Part shown: one piece after another, positions 31,915 to 40,300 of the stretch
How positions within the stretch are numbered: the first letter of the stretch is position 1
How the letters are laid out: each line of letters starts with the position of its first letter
Assembly (NCBI GenBank): GCA_050618055.1
Contig: JBNLVK010000109.1
Coordinates: 8,007 to 72,006, forward strand
Reading direction: 5' to 3'
From: CALDCK01 sp050618055
GTDB taxonomy: Bacteria; Myxococcota_A; UBA9160; SMWR01
Length of the DNA: 64,000 nucleotides
Made by a program: the position numbers and the translations under genes
The notes under the pieces: generated by a model
The model's input: the letters and a program-made list of their open reading frames with translations, nothing else
Told to the model about the DNA's origin: nothing
Databases searched by the model: none

Positions 31915-34353
31915 CTAGTCGCCGGGCGAGTAGCCGCCCTCGAAGACGACGAGGTTCTGGGTGCCGGAGAAGGACCCGGCTCCGGAGACGAGACCCTCGA
32001 AGACGACGTCGCCCGCCACGTTGATCGTCGACCCGGCCGGAGATCGGACGTCGCCCTCGACGGTCGCCCCGATCAGGTTCAGCGTTCCCAGGTTCACCAG
32101 GCCGTCGTCATTGGATACGCCGTCGCCGGGAAGGACGAGGCTTCCCAGGGCCACGCTCACTCGGCCGCCGGCCGCGTTCGTGAGCGTGTCGCCGAAGGCG
32201 AGGGTCTCGCTCACCACGGCGACCTCGCCCGTGTTGACGACCTCGGGTGCGATCGTGCCCTCCCCTCGCAGCGTCCCCTCGTTGGTCAGCACGCCGGCTC
32301 CCGTCACCTGGGCTCCCGGCCCGGAGAGGCGCAGCTCGAACGCGTTCGAAAAGCCCTGCGCCGGCACGATCCCCGTCGCGCCGTCCCGGATCTCGACGTT
32401 CTCGAGGTCCATCTCGATCCGAGGCGCGGTGGCCGTCTGGGTCTGGAAGACGGTCTGGCTCGAGAGCTCGAGGCTCTCCCCGGCGAGAATGCGCGCGTCA
32501 GCCACGTTCAGGGAGAAGAGGCCGTTGCCGGGCAGCGCGCCGAAGTCGCCGGGCTGGAGCGAGGACTGCCCGACCACCAGCTCCGAGTCGAGACCGCGCA
32601 GCAGGATGGAGCCGCCCGCGAACCCGGCGACGGAAGTGTCGTGTTGTCCGCGCGCGGAGACGTTGTCGGATCCCTGGTTCACGAGCCTCCCGGCGTGCAG
32701 GCGGACGGCGCCTCCCGCGCCCACTCCGCCTTGGAGCGTGAGGTTCGTGCCCGCCGACCCGCTCACGGAGTTCGTGGGTTGGCTCGCGCCGGGGGGTGCG
32801 GCGGACGCGTCCAAGACGCCCGACGGCCCGAGCGTCAGCAGACCCACGGCGCCGATCTCGATGGCGCCCCCGCCGCCCCCGCCCGTCGCCGTGAGCTCGA
32901 CGCTGGCCGCGTTGGAGAAGGACTGCGCCGCGCCGCCGCCGCTCCCTCCGCGCAGCACCTCGGCGACCGGGTCCGCCGTCGCGGCGCCCGCCACGCCCAG
33001 GATCGCGGGGGAAGGGCTGGTGCATCCGGACCCTTGACAGAATGCGTCCGAGCCGACGTTGCGATGGGAGCCGCCCGCGCCGGTGAGCGACGTCGAGCTG
33101 GCCAGGACGTAGTCGTCCAGGGAGCCCCCTCCGCCGGACGCGCCGAAGCCGCTCTCCGGGAGCACGTTCGGGCCGAGGCTGCCGCCGCCGTCGAAGCCCC
33201 CCGGTCCGCCGCGCAACAGCGGCGTGACGAACGACGTGAAGACGCTCACCCCGAAGTAGACCGCTCCCTCCTCTCCGTTGAGGCGCAGCGCGGTGTCGAT
33301 CGTCGCGTCGCCCTGGGAGAGCAGCGCCAGCGCGCGGTGACCGGTGATCGTGAAGCTCGACGCCGCGCCGAGCTGGAGGTCATCGAAGGTGAACACGGCG
33401 ACGTGCGGAATGGCTGCCGGCCCCACGCTGGCGACCGCGCCGCCGGGACCGTAGCTGTCGGCCAGGCCGCCCTGGTCGTCGATCACCCCGACGAAGAGCG
33501 GCGTGCCGGGCGCCGCGTCGTCGGTGATCGTGAGCGAGTCCGTGTCGATGGTGAAGCTGCCTCCGGCGGTCGTATCGAAGGTGCCGAGCGAGACGAACGC
33601 GTCCGGGTCGAGCAGCTCCCCGGACGCCGGCAACGCGAACAAGAGACACGCGAGCCACGCGACCCGGAGACCCGGACCCGCCCCGCGCCGCCTGCCCCCC
33701 GTGCCGCGGCGCCGGTACGGCCAGCCCGAGGCGACCAGCGCCAGCGCCAGCGCGAGCCTCCCAACCGCGCCCAGCGCCGGAACCTGCGCCGGCGCGTTCG
33801 CGACCGCCTCCTCCACGATCGCCACGTCCGCGGCGTCGACGAGACCGCTGCCGTCGACGTCGCCGGCTCCGTAGTCCGTGGTGGCGAGACCGGCCGTCGC
33901 CGCCGCCTGGACGATGGCGGTGTCGGCGGGGGTGAGCGCGCCGTCGCCGTCGACGTCGCCGCGCCGGCGCGCCGTGACGACCATCGCAGCGGCCGCGTAG
34001 CCGAGGGCCAGATCGAGGCCGCCCGGCTGCTGCACGCCGCCGACGCTCGTGAACTCGCCGCTGCGCGTCGCCCAGGTGACGAGTGTGAGGCTCGAGCCCA
34101 GCGCCGGAGCGAAGCCGCCGATCGGGACGAGGTCGACGGCGCCGTCGAGCGCGGCGTCACCCGTCACGTCGAGGCGATCGTGCTCCGTCCCCGGCGTGGT
34201 CCCGCCGATCTCGAGCGTCAGTGTGCTTCCCGGCCCGAAGGCCACGTCGCCGCCGAAGGCGACCTGCGCGGAGCCGTCCGCATGGGACGTGGCCGGTTGC
34301 ATCAGCACGAGGGCGAGGAGCGGGGCGAGAACGATGGACGGGCAGTGCCACAT
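31915..34353 (-). CDS. Beta-helix surface protein with apparently permuted modules (tail module before body module)
   Basis: 812 residues. Order seen: signal peptide (1-25); a module that normally closes filamentous beta-helix proteins (26-130, including GSTLTLEIGGTTPGTEHDRL); dockerin-like pair GDVDGDG/GDVDGSG (131-185); a sorting-type tail VPALGAVGRLALALALVASG plus WPYRRR (191-216); a second signal-like segment AWLACLLFALPASG (232-245); and the long beta-helix body, which stops at GGYSPGD. In related proteins SPGDSP joins directly to the GSAQVAFGGD-type strand that here sits at the N-terminus. The internal junction has no in-frame start codon, so one polypeptide is predicted. ATG 34353 has GGAGG upstream. 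Confidence 0.8.
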   Translation of the reverse strand: MWHCPSIVLAPLLALVLMQPATSHADGSAQVAFGGDVAFGPGSTLTLEIGGTTPGTEHDRLDVTGDAALDGAVDLVPIGGFAPALGSSLTLVTWATRSGEFTSVGGVQQPGGLDLALGYAAAAMVVTARRRGDVDGDGALTPADTAIVQAAATAGLATTDYGAGDVDGSGLVDAADVAIVEEAVANAPAQVPALGAVGRLALALALVASGWPYRRRGTGGRRRGAGPGLRVAWLACLLFALPASGELLDPDAFVSLGTFDTTAGGSFTIDTDSLTITDDAAPGTPLFVGVIDDQGGLADSYGPGGAVASVGPAAIPHVAVFTFDDLQLGAASSFTITGHRALALLSQGDATIDTALRLNGEEGAVYFGVSVFTSFVTPLLRGGPGGFDGGGSLGPNVLPESGFGASGGGGSLDDYVLASSTSLTGAGGSHRNVGSDAFCQGSGCTSPSPAILGVAGAATADPVAEVLRGGSGGGAAQSFSNAASVELTATGGGGGGAIEIGAVGLLTLGPSGVLDASAAPPGASQPTNSVSGSAGTNLTLQGGVGAGGAVRLHAGRLVNQGSDNVSARGQHDTSVAGFAGGSILLRGLDSELVVGQSSLQPGDFGALPGNGLFSLNVADARILAGESLELSSQTVFQTQTATAPRIEMDLENVEIRDGATGIVPAQGFSNAFELRLSGPGAQVTGAGVLTNEGTLRGEGTIAPEVVNTGEVAVVSETLAFGDTLTNAAGGRVSVALGSLVLPGDGVSNDDGLVNLGTLNLIGATVEGDVRSPAGSTINVAGDVVFEGLVSGAGSFSGTQNLVVFEGGYSPGD

Positions 34354-34414
34354 GGCGCCGAGCCTCCCGGCAGGCGGTACGGTCGGGCCAGTATCGAGGC
34401 CTGACCGCCGCCCA

Positions 34415-34436
34415 CCATTGGCCGTTCGGCCAATGG
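34415..34436. terminator. Perfect 9-bp hairpin between LuxR-TPR gene and permuted surface gene
   Basis: CCATTGGCC and GGCCAATGG pair around GTTC. It lies 36 bases after the end of the regulator (stop at 34472, minus strand) and about 60 bases upstream of the next start, so it could be the regulator's terminator or an operator of the surface gene. No T tract. Confidence 0.5.
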
Positions 34437-34471
34437 CCAACCCCCGGGGGGCTGAAATGAGCCCGAGCTCG

Positions 34472-35965
34472 CTACGCCTGCCAGCCGGCCTCGGCCAGTC
34501 CCCGCGCGATCCGCTCGAACAAATCCTCGGGGAGCAGCAGGCGATCGATCTCCAGGTTGAAATGGGGCGTCTCCCGCTCCAGGCGGGCGAGCGCGCGGCG
34601 CGCGGCGTCGCGACGGCCCTGCCCTGCGAGGCTCGCGATCAGCACCGGCCGGTGCGTGAACGGGTCGGCTGCCGGCTGGAGGTCGACGGCGCGCGTCGCG
34701 TGCTCCGCCGCGGCCACGTCGTCTCCCGCCCGCAGGTAGGCGGCCGCCAGGTCCCCGTGGAAGTGGTGCAGGTAGGGGTCGCGCGGCGAGAGCCGAATCG
34801 CCCGCAGGTACCACTCCGGGGCCTTGCGCCAGCGCTCGCTCCACATGAGGGCGTTGCCGTAGCCCCAGCAGGTGAACGCCAAGCTCGGGTTCAACTCGAT
34901 CGCGCGCTCCACCGAGGCGAGTCCGGGCCCCACGTCGCCCACGAAGACGAGCGACATCCCGAGGCCGAGGTGTCCGATCGGGTCCATGGGATCCAGGGCG
35001 ACGGCTCGGCGTCCCGAGCTCGCAGCCCGCCCGAATCGCTCGACGGCGCGGGAGAGCGCCCCCTCGAGCTCGGTACCGCCTTCGTAGCGTGTCACCCCCA
35101 CCGTCTGGAGGCCGTCCACGACGAACGCGATCGAGAGCCCTGCGTGGGCCGGCGCGAAGTCCCCGTCCATCTCGATCGCCGCCTCGAAACAGCCGATCGA
35201 CTCGCGCACCTCTTCCGGCGCCTGCCGGTAGAGCTTCACCATGCCGCGCTGGAAGTGCTCCCAGCTCCCGACGGATCCGCCGCCGGCGCGAAGGGCACGG
35301 AACCCCTCGACCTGGAGAAGCGTCGGCGCCAGCGCTCCCACGATCGATTCCGCGATCGCGTCCTGCACGCCGAGCACGTCGTCGATGTCCCGGTCGAAGC
35401 GCGAGGCCCAGACCTGGTACCCGTCGACGGCGTCGATGAGCTGGACCTGGAGCCGCAGCCGCCGGGCGCTCGAGCGCGCGCTGCCCTCCACCAGGTAGCG
35501 CGCGCCGAGCTCCCGCGAGACGTCCTGCCACGCCACCGGGTAGCTGCGGTAGTGGAAGGTCGACGTCCGGGAGATGACGGGGAACCAGCGGAACGCGGCG
35601 AGTCCGTTGATCAGGTCGTTCACCAGCCCGTCGACGACGATGTCGGGCTCCGCGTCGCCTCGCAGATCCTCGAAGGGCAGGACGGCGATGGCCGGGCGAT
35701 CGCCGAAGCCCGGGAACGAACGCGGCCTGGCCGACACCGCCCGCTCGCCGCCGCCGCCTCGCCCATCGACGAGACCGAGCCGTGCGAGCAGACCGATCGC
35801 CTCGGTGCGGTTCGTCACGTCGAGCGCCTTGAGCACCGCGGACACGTGGGCCTTCGCCGTCGAGAGGGAGATGCCCAGGACGCGAGCGATGTCGCGGTTG
35901 GTGAGCCCTCCCGCAACGGCCTCGAGGACTTCGAGCTGGCGGGGCGTGAGGAGGGGTTTGCTCAT
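34472..35965 (-). CDS. LuxR-HTH regulator with TolB-like and TPR domains
   Basis: 497 residues. The N-terminal LuxR-type helix-turn-helix is LTPRQLEVLEAVAGGLTNRD followed by IARVLGISLSTAKAHVSAVL. Next comes the TolB-amino-like domain seen in adenylate-cyclase/CadC-type regulators (RPAIAVLPFEDL, VDGLVNDLINGLAAF, ARYLVEGSARSSARRLRLQV), then TPR-like repeats (SVERAIELNPSLAF, EWYLRAIRLSPRDPY). The usual sensor is at the N-terminus, so this HTH-first order is a variant. ATG 35965 is chosen for the HTH. It is upstream of the permuted surface protein on the same strand and may control it. Confidence 0.87.
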   Translation of the reverse strand: MSKPLLTPRQLEVLEAVAGGLTNRDIARVLGISLSTAKAHVSAVLKALDVTNRTEAIGLLARLGLVDGRGGGGERAVSARPRSFPGFGDRPAIAVLPFEDLRGDAEPDIVVDGLVNDLINGLAAFRWFPVISRTSTFHYRSYPVAWQDVSRELGARYLVEGSARSSARRLRLQVQLIDAVDGYQVWASRFDRDIDDVLGVQDAIAESIVGALAPTLLQVEGFRALRAGGGSVGSWEHFQRGMVKLYRQAPEEVRESIGCFEAAIEMDGDFAPAHAGLSIAFVVDGLQTVGVTRYEGGTELEGALSRAVERFGRAASSGRRAVALDPMDPIGHLGLGMSLVFVGDVGPGLASVERAIELNPSLAFTCWGYGNALMWSERWRKAPEWYLRAIRLSPRDPYLHHFHGDLAAAYLRAGDDVAAAEHATRAVDLQPAADPFTHRPVLIASLAGQGRRDAARRALARLERETPHFNLEIDRLLLPEDLFERIARGLAEAGWQA

Positions 35966-36227
35966 GGCGATCGAGAACGGACCCGCGCGAACGTAGCCGA
36001 GAGCCGTCGGACATCCACGGGCCAGCAAGCCAGGAGCCGAGCGATTCCAGTGACTTCTGGCGTCACCTCCCGATCGGGTCGATCTCGATCTCCGGGCGTA
36101 CCGCGACGTGGCCGCGTGCGAACCGGCCCGCCTCGGCGCTGCGGACCGAGCCCGGGCCCCGTCCGGGTCCGACGTCGATGCAGTGAGCGCCGCCGGATGG
36201 TGCCGGCGAGCCACATCACAGCTCCGA

Positions 36228-36578
36228 TCCCATCCGCTTCGTGGCGCCATCTTCGAGTCCTGGGTGGTGTCGGAGATCCTGAAGCGGCGGACGAATCGAG
36301 GCGAGACGCGTAGGCTGTCGTTCTATCGAGATCGGGATGGCGTCGAGGTCGATGTCGTAGTCGAGCACTCGGATCGATTGGAGCTGGTCGAAGCGAAGTC
36401 GGCGGAGACGGCGTCGAGTAGCCTCTTTGCGTCGGGGGTGCGCGTGAAGGGACATCTCGAGTCTGGGTCCGTGCCTTGCGAGGTCGTTGCAGTCTATGGT
36501 GGAGATCGCGGACAGCGGCGGGCGGAGGCGAGCCTCGTTCCATGGGCCGGGGTGGGCGAGAGATCCTGGGAGCGTTGA
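36228..36578 (+). pseudogene. 3' remnant of an AAA-ATPase with DUF4143
   Basis: Only the C-terminal piece of a DUF4143 protein is left: SHPLRGAIFESWVVSEILKR, FYRDRDGVEVDVVVEH and RLELVEAKSAETASSSLF, the PD-(D/E)xK-like nuclease fold that ends these ATPases. The upstream frame (to 36108) is unrelated and the AAA domain with its Walker motifs is missing. It is read as a decayed gene between two functional ones. No start is assigned. Confidence 0.65.
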
Positions 36579-36810
36579 AGCCGGGGCTCCTTCGCCCTCT
36601 GCTTCCCACTGGGTTCGGATGACCAAGCGGATCCCCCTGTGCGACCGCGACATGGGCGCGCTCGCGCGCTCCCTGGTCGAGCCGGGCCTCGAGGGACGCG
36701 TCGAGGAATACTGGAACAGCGTCCGCGCTGCCGCGCAAGCGCAGCGAGAAGCCGAGCATTGACCACGCCCACCGCGTCGCGCAGCGCTCCCGCACGGACA
36801 TGCGTCGGGT

Positions 36811-39800
36811 GTGGACTCCTCCGGCGCCGGGCGCGCGTTCTCGAAGCCGACATGCCCGGGTGATACGCTCGTGGGACGCGACGCGGTGCGCCCCGGAGCG
36901 CCACCCGCGCCGGCCCGATCGGGTGCGGGGACGCCAACGGAGACGAGCGGCGGATTGGACGCAGCGGCCATACACGACATCTTCGGCAGGGACGCGGAGC
37001 TGGCCTCCCTCCGGGCCGAGCTGACCGGCGCGATGCAGGGTTCCGGGCGCCTCGTGCTGATCAGCGGCGAGGCGGGCATCGGCAAGACCGCCCTGCTCTC
37101 GGCTCACGCCCGGGAGGCCCAGGCGCGGGGCGCCCTGGTCGCGTGGGGACGCTGCCACGAGATGCCCGGTGCGCCCGCCTACTGGCCGTGGTCACGCCTG
37201 ATCGAAGAGCTGGCGTCGTCCAACGGCGTTCCCGACCGCAACCGCGACGACCTCGCCACGGTCCTCGGCGACCTGCGGGCGGCGGCTGCGACGTCGGGCG
37301 AGGACGCCGTCGTGCAGCGCGATCGGTTCGAGCTGTTCGGCCGGATCGCGAGTTGCCTGAGCGTGCTGGCGAAGAAGAGCGGGCTGCTTCTGGCGCTCGA
37401 CGACATCCACTGGGCGGACACCGCGAGCATCGAGCTGCTGCGCTTCCTGGCCACCGAACTCTCGCGCGATTCCATCCTGTTGGTCGCCACGCTGCGCACC
37501 CACGAGCCGTCCGCCGAATCGACACTGGCCGGGCTCGCACGTCCGGCGCAGAGCTTTCCCCTCGGTCCGCTCGATCCAGCCGCCGTCGACGCGCTGCTCG
37601 CACAGCGCCTGCCGCCGACCGGCGTGGCCGGCTCGACGTCGGACGGCCCGAGCGACCCGAGCGACGAGATCGCTCGCCGCAGCGGCGGCAATCCGTTCTT
37701 CGCCCTCGAGCTCGCCCGCCTCCTGCGCGCGCAGAACGGCGCCGAGGCCCCGGCGGCCGCGCAGGCATTGCCGCAGACGATCCACCGCGTCATCGGGCAG
37801 CGCCTCACCGGCTTGCGGCCGGAAGTACTCGACCTGCTTCGCGCGGCGTCGGTGATCGGGCGCGACTTCGCGGTTCCGCTGCTCGCCTCCGCCGCCGGGC
37901 GGCCGGCCCCCGAAGTCCACGAGGCGCTCCTCGCCGTCGTCGACTACGGCTTGCTCGCGCGCGACGCGCGACCCGACCGCTTCGTGTTCGTGCACGGACT
38001 GGTGCGCGAAGTGCTCTACGAGTCGATGGACGAGGCCGAAGCCGCCGCAATCCACGGCCACATCGCCCGTGCGCTCCGCAAGCAGCTCGAATCCGATTCC
38101 CCGGATCCCTCGAGCGGCACCCTGCTTCCGAGCCTCGCTCACCACTTCCACTGCGCGCTGCGCGGCGCCCCGGACGCTGGCGGCGGCGCCCGCCGCGCAG
38201 CCGCCGAATACGCGTGGCGCGCGGGTGTGCAGATGCTCGATCAGCTCGCGTACGAGGAGGCAGCCCTGCACCTGGAGCGAGCGCTGGCATTGACGAACGA
38301 GGCGAGCGAGCCGACGCGTCACGTCGAGGTGTCGATCCGGCTCGGGCAGGCGCTGCTCGGGCAAGGAGATCGCGACCACGCGGAATCGATCCTGGAGAGA
38401 GCCCTGTCTCGTGCGCGCGCCGGCGAAGATCCGTTTCTCTTCGGCGAGGCGGTCCTGGCATGGAGCCTCGCGCGCGAGGAGATCGGCGCGGCCGACATCC
38501 AGACCAACGAGCGACTCGACACCGCCCTTCGGGCTCTGCCGGCCAGCGACTCGCGGCTGCGGGCTCGGCTCATGGCGAGGCTGTGCAACGGCCTGCACCT
38601 GGTTCGCGGCGAAGAGGAGAGGCGGGACGAACTCTCGCGCGAGGCGATGGCCATGGCGCGTCGACTGGGAGACCCCGCGACGCTGGTCTTCGCGCAGATC
38701 CGCCACTTCGCCCTGCTGGCGGGGCCCGACGCTCTCACGGAGCGGCTCGCCTCCATCGAGCAGATGCTCGAGGACCGCAGCGGCCCGACGGGCGAGCTCT
38801 TCGCACTGTCGGTCAAGATGGACGCTTGCGTCGAGGCGGGCGACCGTCCGGGTCTCGATGCGGCACTCGTGGCGTTCGACGAGAAGTCGCGCGAGGCGCG
38901 GCACCCGTACTTCCGCTGGCTCGGCACCAGCCATCACGGCGCGCTGGCCTTGATGGAGGGGCGCTACGAGGACGCGGAGGAGCTGGTCGTCGAGGCGTTG
39001 CGGCTCGGATCGCGCGTCCAGCCGGAGACACCGGGTCTTCACTTCGCGCAGCAGATGTTCATGCTGCGTGCCTGGCAGGGGCGCATGCACGAGGTCGCTC
39101 CCCTGGTCGAAGGCAGCGCGGATGCAGTCAAGACCGTCGCGGCGTGGCGCTGTGCGCTCGCCGACCTCTACGACCACCTGGGTCGGCGCGTCGACTCGCA
39201 ACGCGAGTTCGAGGCGCTGGCACACGACGACTTCGCCGGCTTCCGGCGCGACACGACGTGGCTGACGAGCATCATGCTGCTCGCCTCTCTGTGCGGACGC
39301 ATCGGCGACCGCGCGCGCGCCGAGACGCTCTACGGCCAGCTCGTGCCCTACTCGGGACGCGTCGCGGTCGCCAGCCCGATGATCGTCGCCATCGCGCCGG
39401 TGGACATGCGCCTCGGCCAGCTAGCCACGCTGCTCGGGCGCTACGACGACGCCGAGCGGCACCTGACCGACGCCCGCTCGCTCTCCCGTGCGATGCGGGC
39501 GACCACGTGGGAGGCGGAGGCGTGTTATCACCAGGGCCGGCTCCATCTCGCTCGGGGGGCGGTCGGCGACGCCGCGCGCGCATCGGAGTGCTTCGAACAG
39601 GCGGAGGCGCCCGCCAGCGCGATCGGAATGAAGCTGTTGCTGGACTGGATCGAGGACGCGCGTGCGGAGGCCCCGCAGCCGGCCGCGAGCGCCGGCCCGC
39701 CGGCGCGCTTCGCCCGCGACGGCGACGGTTTCGTGCTCGCGTTCGAAGGACGGTCTACACGGCTTCGCTCGATGGTGGGCCTCGGCTACATCCAGGCACT

Positions 39801-40242
39801 GCTCTCGCAGCCCGACCGCGAGCTGCATGTCCTAGAGCTCGCGAACCCGGACCCGGAGGCGACCGCCGACAGCGGCGACGCAGGCCCGCACCTCGACGCC
39901 CAGGCGCGCGCCGCCTACACGGAGCGCGGCCGCGAGCTGCGCGCCGAGCTGGCGGACGCCGAGGGCTGCAACGACGCCGGGCGCCGGGAACGCGCATCCG
40001 AGGAGCTCGAGTTCGTGACCGCCGAGCTCGAGCGCGCGCTCGGTCTAGGTGGCCGCGAGCGGCGCAGCGGCGCGGCGGCCGAGCGCGCGCGCGTCTCGGT
40101 CACGCGCGCCATCCGCTACGCCACGCGCAGGATCGGCGAGTTCGACCCCGCGCTGGCCGACCACCTCGACCGCCACATCAAGACGGGCGCCTTCTGCGTC
40201 TACGCACCGCCCGAACGCGATCGGGTGGAGTGGAGCCTGTAG
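36811..40242 (+). CDS. Large STAND ATPase with TPR-like region and conserved C-terminal domain
   Basis: Up to 1143 residues. The first 50 residues look non-homologous; FGRDAELASLRAEL begins the AAA_16-type domain. Walker A ISGEAGIGKTALL, Walker B LLLALDDIHWAD and SGGNPFFALELARLL define the predicted-ATPase class related to MalT/AfsR. The middle is TPR-like helices (ALHLERALALTNEASEP). The C-terminal 250 residues include LRSMVGLGYIQALLSQPDRE, LDAQARAAYTERGRELRAEL and ALGLGGRERRSG, a domain seen at the end of many such actinobacterial and deltaproteobacterial ATPases. A ligand-triggered regulator is likely. The start is uncertain (GTG 36811 or a later GTG). Confidence 0.87.
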   Translation: MDSSGAGRAFSKPTCPGDTLVGRDAVRPGAPPAPARSGAGTPTETSGGLDAAAIHDIFGRDAELASLRAELTGAMQGSGRLVLISGEAGIGKTALLSAHAREAQARGALVAWGRCHEMPGAPAYWPWSRLIEELASSNGVPDRNRDDLATVLGDLRAAAATSGEDAVVQRDRFELFGRIASCLSVLAKKSGLLLALDDIHWADTASIELLRFLATELSRDSILLVATLRTHEPSAESTLAGLARPAQSFPLGPLDPAAVDALLAQRLPPTGVAGSTSDGPSDPSDEIARRSGGNPFFALELARLLRAQNGAEAPAAAQALPQTIHRVIGQRLTGLRPEVLDLLRAASVIGRDFAVPLLASAAGRPAPEVHEALLAVVDYGLLARDARPDRFVFVHGLVREVLYESMDEAEAAAIHGHIARALRKQLESDSPDPSSGTLLPSLAHHFHCALRGAPDAGGGARRAAAEYAWRAGVQMLDQLAYEEAALHLERALALTNEASEPTRHVEVSIRLGQALLGQGDRDHAESILERALSRARAGEDPFLFGEAVLAWSLAREEIGAADIQTNERLDTALRALPASDSRLRARLMARLCNGLHLVRGEEERRDELSREAMAMARRLGDPATLVFAQIRHFALLAGPDALTERLASIEQMLEDRSGPTGELFALSVKMDACVEAGDRPGLDAALVAFDEKSREARHPYFRWLGTSHHGALALMEGRYEDAEELVVEALRLGSRVQPETPGLHFAQQMFMLRAWQGRMHEVAPLVEGSADAVKTVAAWRCALADLYDHLGRRVDSQREFEALAHDDFAGFRRDTTWLTSIMLLASLCGRIGDRARAETLYGQLVPYSGRVAVASPMIVAIAPVDMRLGQLATLLGRYDDAERHLTDARSLSRAMRATTWEAEACYHQGRLHLARGAVGDAARASECFEQAEAPASAIGMKLLLDWIEDARAEAPQPAASAGPPARFARDGDGFVLAFEGRSTRLRSMVGLGYIQALLSQPDRELHVLELANPDPEATADSGDAGPHLDAQARAAYTERGRELRAELADAEGCNDAGRRERASEELEFVTAELERALGLGGRERRSGAAAERARVSVTRAIRYATRRIGEFDPALADHLDRHIKTGAFCVYAPPERDRVEWSL

Positions 40243-40300
40243 CGCCCCACCCCACCCTCCCGTGACACAGCCGTGCCGCCCTGGCCGCGGCCGTGCGACC

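Noticed and set aside
36619..36762. Possible 47-residue protein beginning MTKRIPLCDRDMG
   Set aside because: No ribosome-binding site, no family; adjacent to a pseudogene. Too little to support a gene.
37143..40265. Very long plus-strand frame inside the STAND ATPase gene
   Set aside because: Frame-shifted shadow; the real frame carries Walker motifs and the conserved C-terminal domain.
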